Shown: positions 1 through 7,285 of the stretch, piece by piece | Position numbering within the stretch: the stretch's first letter is position 1 | Layout: every line of letters begins with the position of its first letter | Origin: Culturomica massiliensis | GTDB lineage: Bacteria; Bacteroidota; Bacteroidia; Bacteroidales; Marinifilaceae | Direction: 5' to 3' | Assembly (NCBI RefSeq): GCF_900091655.1 | Contig: NZ_LT594621.1 | Coordinates: 3,816,639-3,880,638, forward strand | Length of the DNA stretch: 64,000 bases | Position numbers and translations under genes: made by a program | The notes under the pieces: model-generated | What the model saw: only the letters and a program-made list of their open reading frames with translations | Databases searched by the model: none | Told to the model about the DNA's origin: nothing

Positions 1-1
1 A

Positions 2-832
2 GAGATGCAGCAAAAATATCCCCATCTCCGAACGACCCGGATCTTTCCGGAGACGAAGTTTCGAAGTACGAAAAAGATTGCTATTAATATAGGTATTCTG
101 GCTGCCCGGCATGATATCCTGCTTTTTTCTGAAATTGATTGCCGGCCGGCTTCCAATGAATGGATTAAAAACATGCAGTCCTACTTTACGCCGGATACCG
201 TCGTTGTATTAGGATATGCCAATTATCCGGATCAAAGGAAAGGGATGGGCATTCGTCGTGGAATTCGCTTTATGCGCTTCCTGAAGATGTTTTTGTTGAT
301 TAAGGCAAAATGTTACGTATCGGGAGACGGCAGAAATATGGGATACCGGAAAAAGTTCTATATTTCCAAAAGAGGATTCTCGAGGAATTCACAGAGCTAT
401 ATCGGATACGATAATGAGATGGTGAATGTTTTGTCCGGCTTGGGAAAGGTGAAAGTGGCCAAAAAGGAAAATACATTTATAATTATAAATGATGATAAAA
501 AGAAAACCTGGAAGGAGGATTCTTCGTATTATTATATTAATAAAAGAAGATGGCCTGTAAAGGCTTGGTTAAGAGCTGAAATAGATACAATTATTCGTAC
601 TTTATTATATATTTTTCTGTTTTTTTTACTTTTTAAACAAATATTTAGAGAATATATAATTGCGTGTATATTGTTAACATTTTTAATAGATTTTATAACG
701 ATAAATATCTATTTGAAGCATCTGAAACAAAAGAAATTATTCTTAATTTCGTTATTTGTCAGTTCTGTAGGTTTTTTATACAGATGGTATTATAATATAT
801 ACTCAATTTTTACAAGCAAGAAATGGAGATAA
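2..832 (+). CDS. Glycosyltransferase family 2-like protein, 5' partial
   Basis: The reading frame is open to the left edge, so the true start and the first part of the GT-A domain lie outside the window. The visible part has the feature expected after the nucleotide-binding strands of a family 2 glycosyltransferase: a run of hydrophobics leading to SEIDCRPASNEW, which resembles the DxD-region with an acidic pair. The middle is basic, and two or three hydrophobic segments near the C-terminus (about residues 198-255) suggest membrane attachment. The likely role is transfer of a sugar to an envelope polysaccharide or lipid carrier on the cytoplasmic face. Its last 10 bp overlap the next gene, the ECF sigma factor, so the two are probably co-transcribed. 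Donor and acceptor cannot be told from the sequence. Confidence 0.7.
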   Translation, partial: EMQQKYPHLRTTRIFPETKFRSTKKIAINIGILAARHDILLFSEIDCRPASNEWIKNMQSYFTPDTVVVLGYANYPDQRKGMGIRRGIRFMRFLKMFLLIKAKCYVSGDGRNMGYRKKFYISKRGFSRNSQSYIGYDNEMVNVLSGLGKVKVAKKENTFIIINDDKKKTWKEDSSYYYINKRRWPVKAWLRAEIDTIIRTLLYIFLFFLLFKQIFREYIIACILLTFLIDFITINIYLKHLKQKKLFLISLFVSSVGFLYRWYYNIYSIFTSKKWR

Positions 833-1443
833 CCAATAATTTATCGGAAAAGGCGCTTTACGATTATAAAATAGTTAAAAATGCGATTGCCGGTGATGAG
901 AAAGCTTACGCAGAACTTTTCAAAAGATATAAGGATTCCGTGTACTTTATGATTTTGAAAATGGTAAATAACCGTACGGATGCCGAAGATCTGATGTTTG
1001 AAGCTTTTGAGAAAGCATTTTCCAGCTTAAATTACTATTCGCCTCAGTTTGCTTTTAGTACTTGGCTGTTTAAAATCGCTTCCAATAATACGATTGATTT
1101 TATTCGTAAACGAAAGACGTTGACTGTGTCCTTGGACAAGGATGACATAAATCCGGAGGACCGTGGTTATATCAATAGTATTCCGGCGGATATCCGTACC
1201 CCGGATGAAGAGGCTATTCGCTCGCAGCGTGCGGATTTTATGCGGGAGAAGGTGTCGATGCTGAAAGGACGTTACCGTCGTTTGATCGAATTACGTTATT
1301 TCGATGAATTCTCTTATGAGGAAATTGCTGATGAACTGGCTATTCCGCTGGGGACAGTAAAAGCTCAATTGTTTCGAGCCAGGGAGTTGTTGTTGAATAT
1401 TTTACAACATACGGAAATTGCTAAAGAGAATGAAAAAAATTAG
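823..1443 (+). CDS. RNA polymerase ECF-type sigma factor
   Basis: A 206-residue sigma-70 family protein with region 2 at about residues 25-95 (AELFKRYKDSVYFMILKM, then FSTWLFKIASNNTIDFIRKR) and region 4 at about 145-195 (helix-turn-helix around FSYEEIADELAIPLGTVKAQ). Length and two-domain layout fit ECF sigma factors. It would direct RNA polymerase to a small set of promoters, probably for envelope functions. It overlaps the upstream glycosyltransferase by 10 bp and runs into the next secreted-protein gene. No FecR-like or other recognisable anti-sigma gene is adjacent. Its targets are not evident in this window. Confidence 0.93.
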   Translation: MEITNNLSEKALYDYKIVKNAIAGDEKAYAELFKRYKDSVYFMILKMVNNRTDAEDLMFEAFEKAFSSLNYYSPQFAFSTWLFKIASNNTIDFIRKRKTLTVSLDKDDINPEDRGYINSIPADIRTPDEEAIRSQRADFMREKVSMLKGRYRRLIELRYFDEFSYEEIADELAIPLGTVKAQLFRARELLLNILQHTEIAKENEKN

Positions 1444-2101
1444 TTCCCTTTTGTTTTTTGTATTTATTCTGAATGCTTCGTATGCACAAATGCAACCGCA
1501 GGCGGAAGAAGTCCGTTTTTCCGGAATTGTCTTTGACAGTGGAACGACCCGTCCGTTGGCAAATGTCAATTGCAGGCGGGGAGGAATGCTGACGACGACG
1601 GATCTGACGGGACGTTTTGCTATGAATACTGCGGCCGGAGATACGATTTACTTTACACATATCGGTTATAGGCCGTACGAGGTCGTTGTGCCGGATTCTT
1701 TACCGGGGGATGAGTATATATTGGCCGTTTTCGTGACCTCCGATACCGTTCATTTACCGGAAGTGGTTGTAAGGAGAAGATACGGGGAACAAACCCGGCA
1801 ATACCGGATGAATGCAAAGAATAATATGGCCGGTTTGGAGCGGGATGCTTTTTCGCCTCAATTGGAATGGACTCCTGAACAGAATCAGAAAAGGGTGTTG
1901 GATGATTTTGCTGCCAGTACCAATAAAGGACATGTCGATGTCAAATTGGGTGTCGGGTTGGAAAGTTTAAGGGTGTATCAACAGTTGCGTCGTGCCCGTA
2001 AGTTTCAGAACGAGCCGGAACCTTTGAGACAGGAAGAAGTGGATTTGTTAAAAATGATTTTTTCTGTGGACCGTAAGGAAAAAAGCAGGCCTGAAAATTG
2101 A
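1430..2101 (+). CDS. Secreted protein with carboxypeptidase-regulatory-like domain
   Basis: The chosen ATG at 1430 gives a clean signal peptide (MKKISSLLFFVFILNASYAQ). An in-frame TTG at 1418 is also possible but would add four residues and disturb the signal. After the signal, about residues 33-110 match the CarboxypepD_reg-like beta-sandwich (FSGIVFDSGTTRPLANVN, later YFTHIGYRPYEVVVP), the same fold found at the N-terminus of SusC proteins. The remaining 110 residues are charged and unassigned. It overlaps the sigma factor gene by 14 bp, so it is translationally linked to it. Probably periplasmic or outer-membrane associated. The precise job is unknown. Confidence 0.8.
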   Translation: MKKISSLLFFVFILNASYAQMQPQAEEVRFSGIVFDSGTTRPLANVNCRRGGMLTTTDLTGRFAMNTAAGDTIYFTHIGYRPYEVVVPDSLPGDEYILAVFVTSDTVHLPEVVVRRRYGEQTRQYRMNAKNNMAGLERDAFSPQLEWTPEQNQKRVLDDFAASTNKGHVDVKLGVGLESLRVYQQLRRARKFQNEPEPLRQEEVDLLKMIFSVDRKEKSRPEN

Positions 2102-2186
2102 TGCTTTTGAAAAGCTTAAAGCCTGTTAAATAAAATTTTTTATACAGAAAAAAGAGAAAAACATAGAGATTAAGAGAAGATAAGTT

Positions 2187-2194
2187 TATCTTTG
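2187..2194 (+). promoter_or_regulatory. Bacteroidetes -7 promoter box for the OmpH-like gene
   Basis: TATCTTTG matches the TAnnTTTG -7 consensus of Bacteroidetes primary promoters and sits 55 bp before the ATG at 2250. I see no good TTTG at the usual distance upstream, so only the -7 element is claimed. Confidence 0.5.
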
Positions 2195-2249
2195 TTGCGT
2201 TAAATCTGTAAATGAACAGTGCGTATAGTATTAACAAAGTCATAATGTC

Positions 2250-2858
2250 ATGAAGAATTATTCTATTGTATTGAATGTTGTATTATTAATTGCTGTAGCT
2301 GTACTTTATGTGTTGCATTTCACCGGGGATAAAAAGGTTGGTGAATGTCAGGTTAGCACTGAAGCCGGTACGGGTGCAGGAACTAAAATAGTATATATAA
2401 ATACCGATACATTATTGAGTAATTATTTGCTTTCCGTCGAGTTGAATGAGGCTTTTCTGAAAAAGCAGGAAGAGAGAAGAACGGAGTTGAATATGAAGGC
2501 AAAGCAATTGGATAAAGAAGCGAATGATTTTCAGCGTAAACTGGAAAATGGCGGTTTTATATCCCGGGAAAGAGCTGAAGCGGCCCGTCAGGAATTGCTG
2601 GATAAAAACCAGAGATTACAGATGCTCCAGCAGGAAATGACTGAAAAGTCAATGAAGGAGCAAAGTGAATTGAACAAGCGTTTGTTTGAAGCGATTACAG
2701 CCTGCCTGACCGATTACAATAAAGAGAGAGGCTATAATGTCGTTTTGAGTACGGTTATAGCCGGAAATGTCCTTTATGCACAGGATGGATTTGATATCAC
2801 AAAGGATGTCGTTAAGCGATTGAACGAACAGTATAATAATCAAAAGAAGGCTGAGTAA
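2250..2858 (+). CDS. OmpH/Skp-family periplasmic chaperone-like protein
   Basis: A 202-residue protein with an N-terminal membrane or signal segment (about residues 5-24) and a long charged helical region (about 65-150) rich in E, K, Q and R, typical of the Skp tentacle coiled coils. The flanking strands also fit the family: KIVYINTDTLLSNY before the helices and NVVLSTVIAGNVLYAQDGFD after them. Skp-like proteins hold unfolded outer-membrane proteins in the periplasm. The N-terminal segment lacks an obvious cleavage site, so the protein may stay anchored in the inner membrane. The gene has its own -7 box and ends in a hairpin terminator whose loop contains the stop codon, so it is probably monocistronic. 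Confidence 0.85.
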   Translation: MKNYSIVLNVVLLIAVAVLYVLHFTGDKKVGECQVSTEAGTGAGTKIVYINTDTLLSNYLLSVELNEAFLKKQEERRTELNMKAKQLDKEANDFQRKLENGGFISRERAEAARQELLDKNQRLQMLQQEMTEKSMKEQSELNKRLFEAITACLTDYNKERGYNVVLSTVIAGNVLYAQDGFDITKDVVKRLNEQYNNQKKAE

Positions 2859-2871
2859 TCAGCCTTTTTTT
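2849..2871 (+). terminator. Rho-independent terminator after the OmpH-like gene
   Basis: A 6-bp stem GGCTGA/TCAGCC with a 4-nt loop is followed by seven T residues. The TAA stop codon of the upstream gene (2856-2858) lies inside the loop. Confidence 0.8.
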
Positions 2872-2884
2872 ATAGCGGTTGTGC

Positions 2885-4126
2885 ATGAAAGTTTTTGATC
2901 GCTATTTTTCAAAAAATCCTCCCGTTATCGTTCCGGACTTCCCGGATACGCTTTCTCTTATCGTTACCATTCCGGTTTATGATGACCCGGATATTTTTTT
3001 TACGATCGATTCTCTGGCAGCCTGTTCTTTGACCTCCGGGCCGGTAGGTGTGATCGTTCTGGTAAATTACGCCGAAGATTGCGGAGCGGATGTTAAAAAG
3101 AGGAACGAAGCCCTGTATGTGAAGTTGCTGGAATATGTGTCCGCTCAACCGGATACCGGGATGCAATTCCGGATCTGCCGGGCGTTCGATTTGCCGGCGA
3201 AGCAATCCGGTGTCGGTGTTGCCCGAAAAATAGCGATGGATGCGGCTGCCCGTTATTTTTATGACCGGGGGCTGCCTGATGGGGTCATTGCTTCGTTGGA
3301 TGCCGATACGTTGGTTGAGAAAAATTATTGTACGGCAGTATCAGAAGCTTTCCGGAATAATAACCGTGCCGGCGTTGCCCTTGCCTATAAACACATCTGG
3401 CCGGAAAATATAAAGCAGGAGCAATTGGCGGCTATGTGCAGGTATGAGCTGTATTTGCGTTATTACCGGATGTGCCTGGAATATATCGGACATCCGTATG
3501 CATATACCTGTCTGGGATCGGCTTTTGCCGTCCGTGCTTTGGATTATGCGGCTGAAGGCGGAATGAGCAAACGACAGGCCGGAGAAGACTTTTATTTTAT
3601 TCAGAAATTGATAGCGACAGGGCGTTTTGCCCGTTTGCCGGCAACCTGTGTGTTTCCGGCTGCCCGTTTGTCGGAACGTACTCCGTTTGGAACGGGGCAA
3701 GCTGTCCGCCAGATTATGGAAACCGGGGGGCATTTTAATACTTATCATTTGGAGGCTTTTCAGGTGTTGAAGGTTTTTTTCGATTCGGTGGCTTCGATGT
3801 ATTGCATGACGGAGGCGGAATTAACGCTTTGGATTGGAAAGCAGCCGGAAAGTTTAAGAGCGTTTTTGTCGGAACATGATTTTGAGAACCGGATTGCTGA
3901 AGTAAAGGCGAACAGTGCGTCTGACAAGCAATTCCGGAAGCGTTTTTTCGATAACTTCAATGCTTTCCGGGTATTGAAATATTTGAATTACGTTCATCCG
4001 GTTTACTGGGAGAAGCAGGAAATTACAGTGGCCGCATCCTGTTTGCTGAAAGAACTTTATCCGGAAGAGAACCGGCCTGCGGATATTTTTTCTTTATTGG
4101 ATGCCTTTCGGGAGAAAGATGTTTGA
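2885..4126 (+). CDS. GT-A-type glycosyltransferase (family 2-like)
   Basis: A 413-residue cytoplasmic protein without a signal peptide. The N-terminal half looks like a nucleotide-diphospho-sugar transferase fold: LSLIVTIPVYDDPDIFFTID is the first strand and helix, and VIASLDADTLVEKNY supplies the DxD metal-binding motif. The C-terminal half is helical, with no second domain I can name. The ATG at 2885 is preferred over the TTG two codons upstream. It follows a terminator, so it starts a new unit. An embedded promoter for the next gene lies over its last codons. The sugar and acceptor are unknown, and membrane segments are absent. Confidence 0.7.
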   Translation: MKVFDRYFSKNPPVIVPDFPDTLSLIVTIPVYDDPDIFFTIDSLAACSLTSGPVGVIVLVNYAEDCGADVKKRNEALYVKLLEYVSAQPDTGMQFRICRAFDLPAKQSGVGVARKIAMDAAARYFYDRGLPDGVIASLDADTLVEKNYCTAVSEAFRNNNRAGVALAYKHIWPENIKQEQLAAMCRYELYLRYYRMCLEYIGHPYAYTCLGSAFAVRALDYAAEGGMSKRQAGEDFYFIQKLIATGRFARLPATCVFPAARLSERTPFGTGQAVRQIMETGGHFNTYHLEAFQVLKVFFDSVASMYCMTEAELTLWIGKQPESLRAFLSEHDFENRIAEVKANSASDKQFRKRFFDNFNAFRVLKYLNYVHPVYWEKQEITVAASCLLKELYPEENRPADIFSLLDAFREKDV

Positions 4127-4152
4127 AATTTGTCCGGACGGTACTATATTTG
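4122..4152 (+). promoter_or_regulatory. Full Bacteroidetes promoter for the SRPBCC gene
   Basis: TTTG (4122-4125), a 19-bp spacer and TATATTTG (4145-4152) match the TTTG-N19-TAnnTTTG consensus exactly. The -33 element overlaps the stop codon of the upstream glycosyltransferase gene. It makes a start upstream of 4168 unlikely for the next gene. Confidence 0.75.
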
Positions 4153-4167
4153 CAATATCCCATTGAA

Positions 4168-4560
4168 ATGAATAATATGGATTTTAACTATAAATTGAAG
4201 ATTGCTGCCGAGCCCGAAGAGGTATTCTCGGCTTTGACAAATCCGTTTCAGATTGAATTGTGGAGCGGTTATCCGGCTGATATGAAACCCGAAGCCGGTT
4301 ATGAGTTTTCTTTGTGGGAAGGAGATATTGCGGGGGTGAATCTGGAAATTGTCCCGAATAAACGGTTGGTACAGGAGTGGTTTTTCGGAGAGACGGAACA
4401 TCCTTCTGTCGTAAGGATTGAATTGCGTAAAGAGGGCAGCGGGAATACGCAGGTTGTTTTGGAACACTCGAATATTCCGGAAGAGGTGTATGACGAGATT
4501 GTGGAAGGATGGAAAAAATATTACCTCGGTTCGCTGAAAGATATGTTGGAAATGTATTGA
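4168..4560 (+). CDS. SRPBCC (START-like) domain protein
   Basis: A small single-domain protein of about 130 residues. The pattern MDFNYKLKIAAEPEEVFSAL with later LEIVPNKRLVQEWF and a C-terminal amphipathic helix (VEGWKKYYLGSLKDMLE) is typical of the AHSA1/SRPBCC ligand-binding fold. These form a hydrophobic cavity, and ligands differ widely among members. The start is set at ATG 4168 (or 4177) because a full promoter ends at 4152. An upstream TTG at 4123 would overlap that promoter. It is cytoplasmic, and no partner is evident beyond the oxidoreductase gene that follows. Confidence 0.85.
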   Translation: MNNMDFNYKLKIAAEPEEVFSALTNPFQIELWSGYPADMKPEAGYEFSLWEGDIAGVNLEIVPNKRLVQEWFFGETEHPSVVRIELRKEGSGNTQVVLEHSNIPEEVYDEIVEGWKKYYLGSLKDMLEMY

Positions 4561-4582
4561 GATAAAATCAGAATTTGAAAAC

Positions 4583-5809
4583 GTGCAAAAGGTAACAATT
4601 GTAGCGATCGGAGCCGGTAACCGGATGAATGCCTATGCTGAATACATACGCATGCATCCCGAAGAGGTTGAATTGGTTGCTGTGGTCGATCCCAATGAGG
4701 CTCGCCGTCAGCATTATGCGACTTCTTTTAAATTATTGCCTGCCCGTTGTTTTGCTTCCTGGGAGGATTTTTTGTCCGGTCCTAAAGTTGCCGATGCTGT
4801 TTTTTTATGTACGCCGGATCATTTGCATTACCGGCCGGCAATGATGGCTCTGGAAAAAGGATATCATATTTTGTTGGAAAAACCGATTGCCCAAAGTTGG
4901 CAGCAATGTTTGGATATCGTTCGGAAGGCCCGGGAAAATAACTGTATTGTCGGGGTTTGTCATGTGTTGCGCTATCATCCTTATTTCCGTAAAATCCGGG
5001 AAGTTATCGATAGCGGCAAATTAGGAGAGATGATTACTTTAAATCATCAGGAGGAGGTCGGAATCGAACGAATGACCCATGCTTTTGTGCGGGGGCTCTG
5101 GAGGCGGGAGGAAGAGACGAATCCGATGATTTTGTCTAAGGCCTGTCACGATTTGGATTTGTTGGTCTGGCTGACGGGAAAAAAATGCCGGGAAGTCAGT
5201 TCTTTCGGGTCTTTGAAATGGTTTAAGGAAAGCAATGCTCCTGCCGGAAGTACAGCCCGTTGTACCGATGGTTGCCTTGTTGAAAAAACATGTCCTTATT
5301 CTGCGATTCATTTGTATTACCGCCAGAAACGTTGGTTGCGCCATTTCGATTTGCCGGAGGAAGGGGATGCAGACGAAGTTATATTAAAAGAATTGCGGGA
5401 AGGGCCTTACGGGCGTTGTGTATATCGTTGCGACAATGATGTTGTCGATCATCAGGTCGTTTCCATGCGGATGGAAAATGATGTGACGGTCAATTTTTCT
5501 ATGGATGCCTTTACCAGAGAAGGAGCAAGGAAAACACACATCATGTTTAGCGGTGGTGAATTGTCGGGAAATGAAAAATCGTTGACAATAAAGTATTTTC
5601 AGCCCGGACTGACTGATGAGGTATATGATTTTACGGATAGTTCCGGCGAGTGTAATTACCATGGAGGAGCCGATCTCTATATCGTTGGTGATTTCATCCG
5701 TTCCATACGGGAAAAAAATCCGGATGCTTTGCTGACCAATATAGAAACTTCGTTGGAAAGCCACCGGATTGCTTTCGAGATTGAAAAGAAAAGATTACAA
5801 AGTCACTGA
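4583..5809 (+). CDS. Gfo/Idh/MocA family NAD(P)-dependent oxidoreductase
   Basis: A 408-residue protein with an N-terminal Rossmann domain (VTIVAIGAGNRMNAYAEYI, then LVAVVDP and VFLCTPDHLH) and the family motif LLEKPIA at about residues 95-101. The C-terminal alpha/beta domain would hold the substrate. A cysteine-bearing insert (CTDGCLVEKTCPYSAIHLYY) is typical of a subgroup common in Bacteroidales and may bind metal. Such enzymes oxidise or reduce sugar or inositol derivatives with NAD(P). The start is a GTG at 4583, as no in-frame ATG fits. The stop lies one base from that of the convergent S4 gene. The substrate is unknown. Confidence 0.88.
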   Translation: MQKVTIVAIGAGNRMNAYAEYIRMHPEEVELVAVVDPNEARRQHYATSFKLLPARCFASWEDFLSGPKVADAVFLCTPDHLHYRPAMMALEKGYHILLEKPIAQSWQQCLDIVRKARENNCIVGVCHVLRYHPYFRKIREVIDSGKLGEMITLNHQEEVGIERMTHAFVRGLWRREEETNPMILSKACHDLDLLVWLTGKKCREVSSFGSLKWFKESNAPAGSTARCTDGCLVEKTCPYSAIHLYYRQKRWLRHFDLPEEGDADEVILKELREGPYGRCVYRCDNDVVDHQVVSMRMENDVTVNFSMDAFTREGARKTHIMFSGGELSGNEKSLTIKYFQPGLTDEVYDFTDSSGECNYHGGADLYIVGDFIRSIREKNPDALLTNIETSLESHRIAFEIEKKRLQSH

Positions 5810-5810
5810 T

Positions 5811-6020
5811 TCAGGCTTTTACCCGGATTGTTTCTCCTGCGACTTCGATTGTTTCTCCTGCCTTTATTTTTGCCCGTTTCCGGTATTCCGTTTCTCCGTT
5901 GCGCTTTACCTCCCCGTTTTCGACCAGCATTTTAGCCATTCCGCCGGAATCTGCAATCCGGACAAGTTTTAAAAGCCGGATGAGTTCGATATATTCTTCT
6001 GTAAGGATAAATTCAATCAT
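5811..6020 (-). CDS. S4 domain RNA-binding protein
   Basis: A 69-residue protein made almost wholly of an S4 fold: IELIRLLKLVRIADSGGMAKMLVENGEVKRNG, ending in KIKAGETIEVAGETIRV. Small S4 proteins of this type bind structured RNA, often in ribosome-related roles. A -7 box (TATCTTTG on the minus strand) ends only 8 bp before the ATG at 6032, so ATG 6020, preceded by AAAAGAT, is the better start. It converges on the oxidoreductase gene with a single base between stop codons. Confidence 0.85.
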   Translation of the reverse strand: MIEFILTEEYIELIRLLKLVRIADSGGMAKMLVENGEVKRNGETEYRKRAKIKAGETIEVAGETIRVKA

Positions 6021-6039
6021 ATCTTTTCGCATTGTTTTA

Positions 6040-6047
6040 CAAAGATA
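6040..6047 (-). promoter_or_regulatory. -7 promoter box for the S4 gene
   Basis: TATCTTTG on the minus strand matches TAnnTTTG. The upstream -33 position does not match TTTG. The box limits how far upstream the gene can start. Confidence 0.5.
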
Positions 6048-6211
6048 CAATTAAACTTCCAAATTTGTCATCCGGTGATAAAAATGTCCCGATGGCGTTT
6101 TGTTGATAAAGTAATTGCTTTGATATTTATTTTATGGTGATTTTCGGAGAACCGGGACGAAATGATAATACTTTCGAACGAAATGTTAATTCATGTTAAT
6201 ATTATTTGGCT

Positions 6212-6219
6212 TATATTTG
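6212..6219 (+). promoter_or_regulatory. -7 promoter box for the fimbrillin-type operon
   Basis: TATATTTG matches the -7 consensus and lies 63 bp before the first gene of the three-gene lipoprotein operon. No clear TTTG is present at the expected -33 position. Confidence 0.5.
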
Positions 6220-6282
6220 AAATGTTATTATCAATATAAACAACTGGCCGTATCCGATTGCCGGTAAAATTATTTTTTACAT

Positions 6283-7191
6283 ATGATTGTCAATACAAAT
6301 ACAAGGGGGCTATTCCTGATCGTTCTGATTCTGTTTTTTCAATCCTGTTTTATACATGAAACGAAAAGTAAGGTTGAAGAAGTGGCTTTTAACGGGATGA
6401 CACGAACATTTGAATCCGAATACGCTTCTTTTTCTCCGGAAGATATTCTCGGTTTGTATGTCGTAAATCGTCCGGAAGCTTCTGTTCCCGGAACATTGAA
6501 ACCTGCCGGCAACCTGTTCGATAACCTGAGGCTTCGTCTGGACGGAGAGACGATGAAGCCTTTGAATCCTGCTTTTTATCCGGCCGGAATCCACCGGGTC
6601 GATCTTTATGCTTATGGACCTTATGTGTCTGAAGGTTTAGCTGAGGGAAATGTGTTGTCTTTTTCTGTAAGACGGGAGCAATCGACACCGGAAGCATTGA
6701 AACAGTCGGATTTGTTGTGGGGACGATTATTGGAGGTTGAAACGTTACAACGTAGGCCTCCACAAGTGATATTCGAGCATCAACTGTCAAAAATCAGAAT
6801 CAGCTTGAAAGCCGGAATCGGTGTTACGCTCCATTCTCCCATTGTCTTAATCGAGGGTACAAAACCCTCCGTTCAATTGAACCTGGCCGACGGAGAGCTC
6901 GGAGAAGCAACAGGAACGATTACTCCGGTTACTCCTTTGCGTTCTGTTGGAGAAAACGTATATCAGGCTATTGTTATTCCTCAGACAGTGGGAATGTCAA
7001 ACCGATTGTTTACCGTAACGAATGACGGTAAAATTTATCATTATGTGTTGAAAGCAGACCGGCATTTTCAGAAAGGGACGGTGTATACATATGATATTAC
7101 GATACATGCAGATGATCTGGAGGTGGAGTTGTCCGGAATTATAAACGATTGGATTCCGGGAGATACGGTTACAGAAGACCTTGTCGGGTGA
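6283..7191 (+). CDS. Fimbrillin-family (Mfa-like) lipoprotein
   Basis: A 302-residue lipoprotein with signal and lipobox LFFQSC (Cys about residue 22). The body shows fimbrillin-family traits: a FYPAGIHRVDLYAYGPYV strand, the motif QSDLLWGRLLEV, and VIFEHQLSKIRISLKAG, which match the Mfa-like/fimbrillin repeats of Bacteroidales. These are surface-exposed pilus subunits or adhesins, exported as lipoproteins and assembled after N-terminal strand removal. It is the first gene of an apparent operon with two further lipoprotein genes of related type. Which pilus position it takes cannot be told. Confidence 0.75.
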   Translation: MIVNTNTRGLFLIVLILFFQSCFIHETKSKVEEVAFNGMTRTFESEYASFSPEDILGLYVVNRPEASVPGTLKPAGNLFDNLRLRLDGETMKPLNPAFYPAGIHRVDLYAYGPYVSEGLAEGNVLSFSVRREQSTPEALKQSDLLWGRLLEVETLQRRPPQVIFEHQLSKIRISLKAGIGVTLHSPIVLIEGTKPSVQLNLADGELGEATGTITPVTPLRSVGENVYQAIVIPQTVGMSNRLFTVTNDGKIYHYVLKADRHFQKGTVYTYDITIHADDLEVELSGIINDWIPGDTVTEDLVG

Positions 7192-7285
7192 ATAAAGGAT
7201 GATTTTTCCTTTTGGAAGGATCAAAAATGTTGTCGGAATTTATAGATAATGGCTTGTTTGAGGGGGTAATTAAAGATATTGTCGT

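Noticed and set aside
5811..6060. Plus-strand frame through the S4 gene region
   Set aside because: Phe/Cys-rich translation with no domain, opposite a clear S4 protein on the minus strand.
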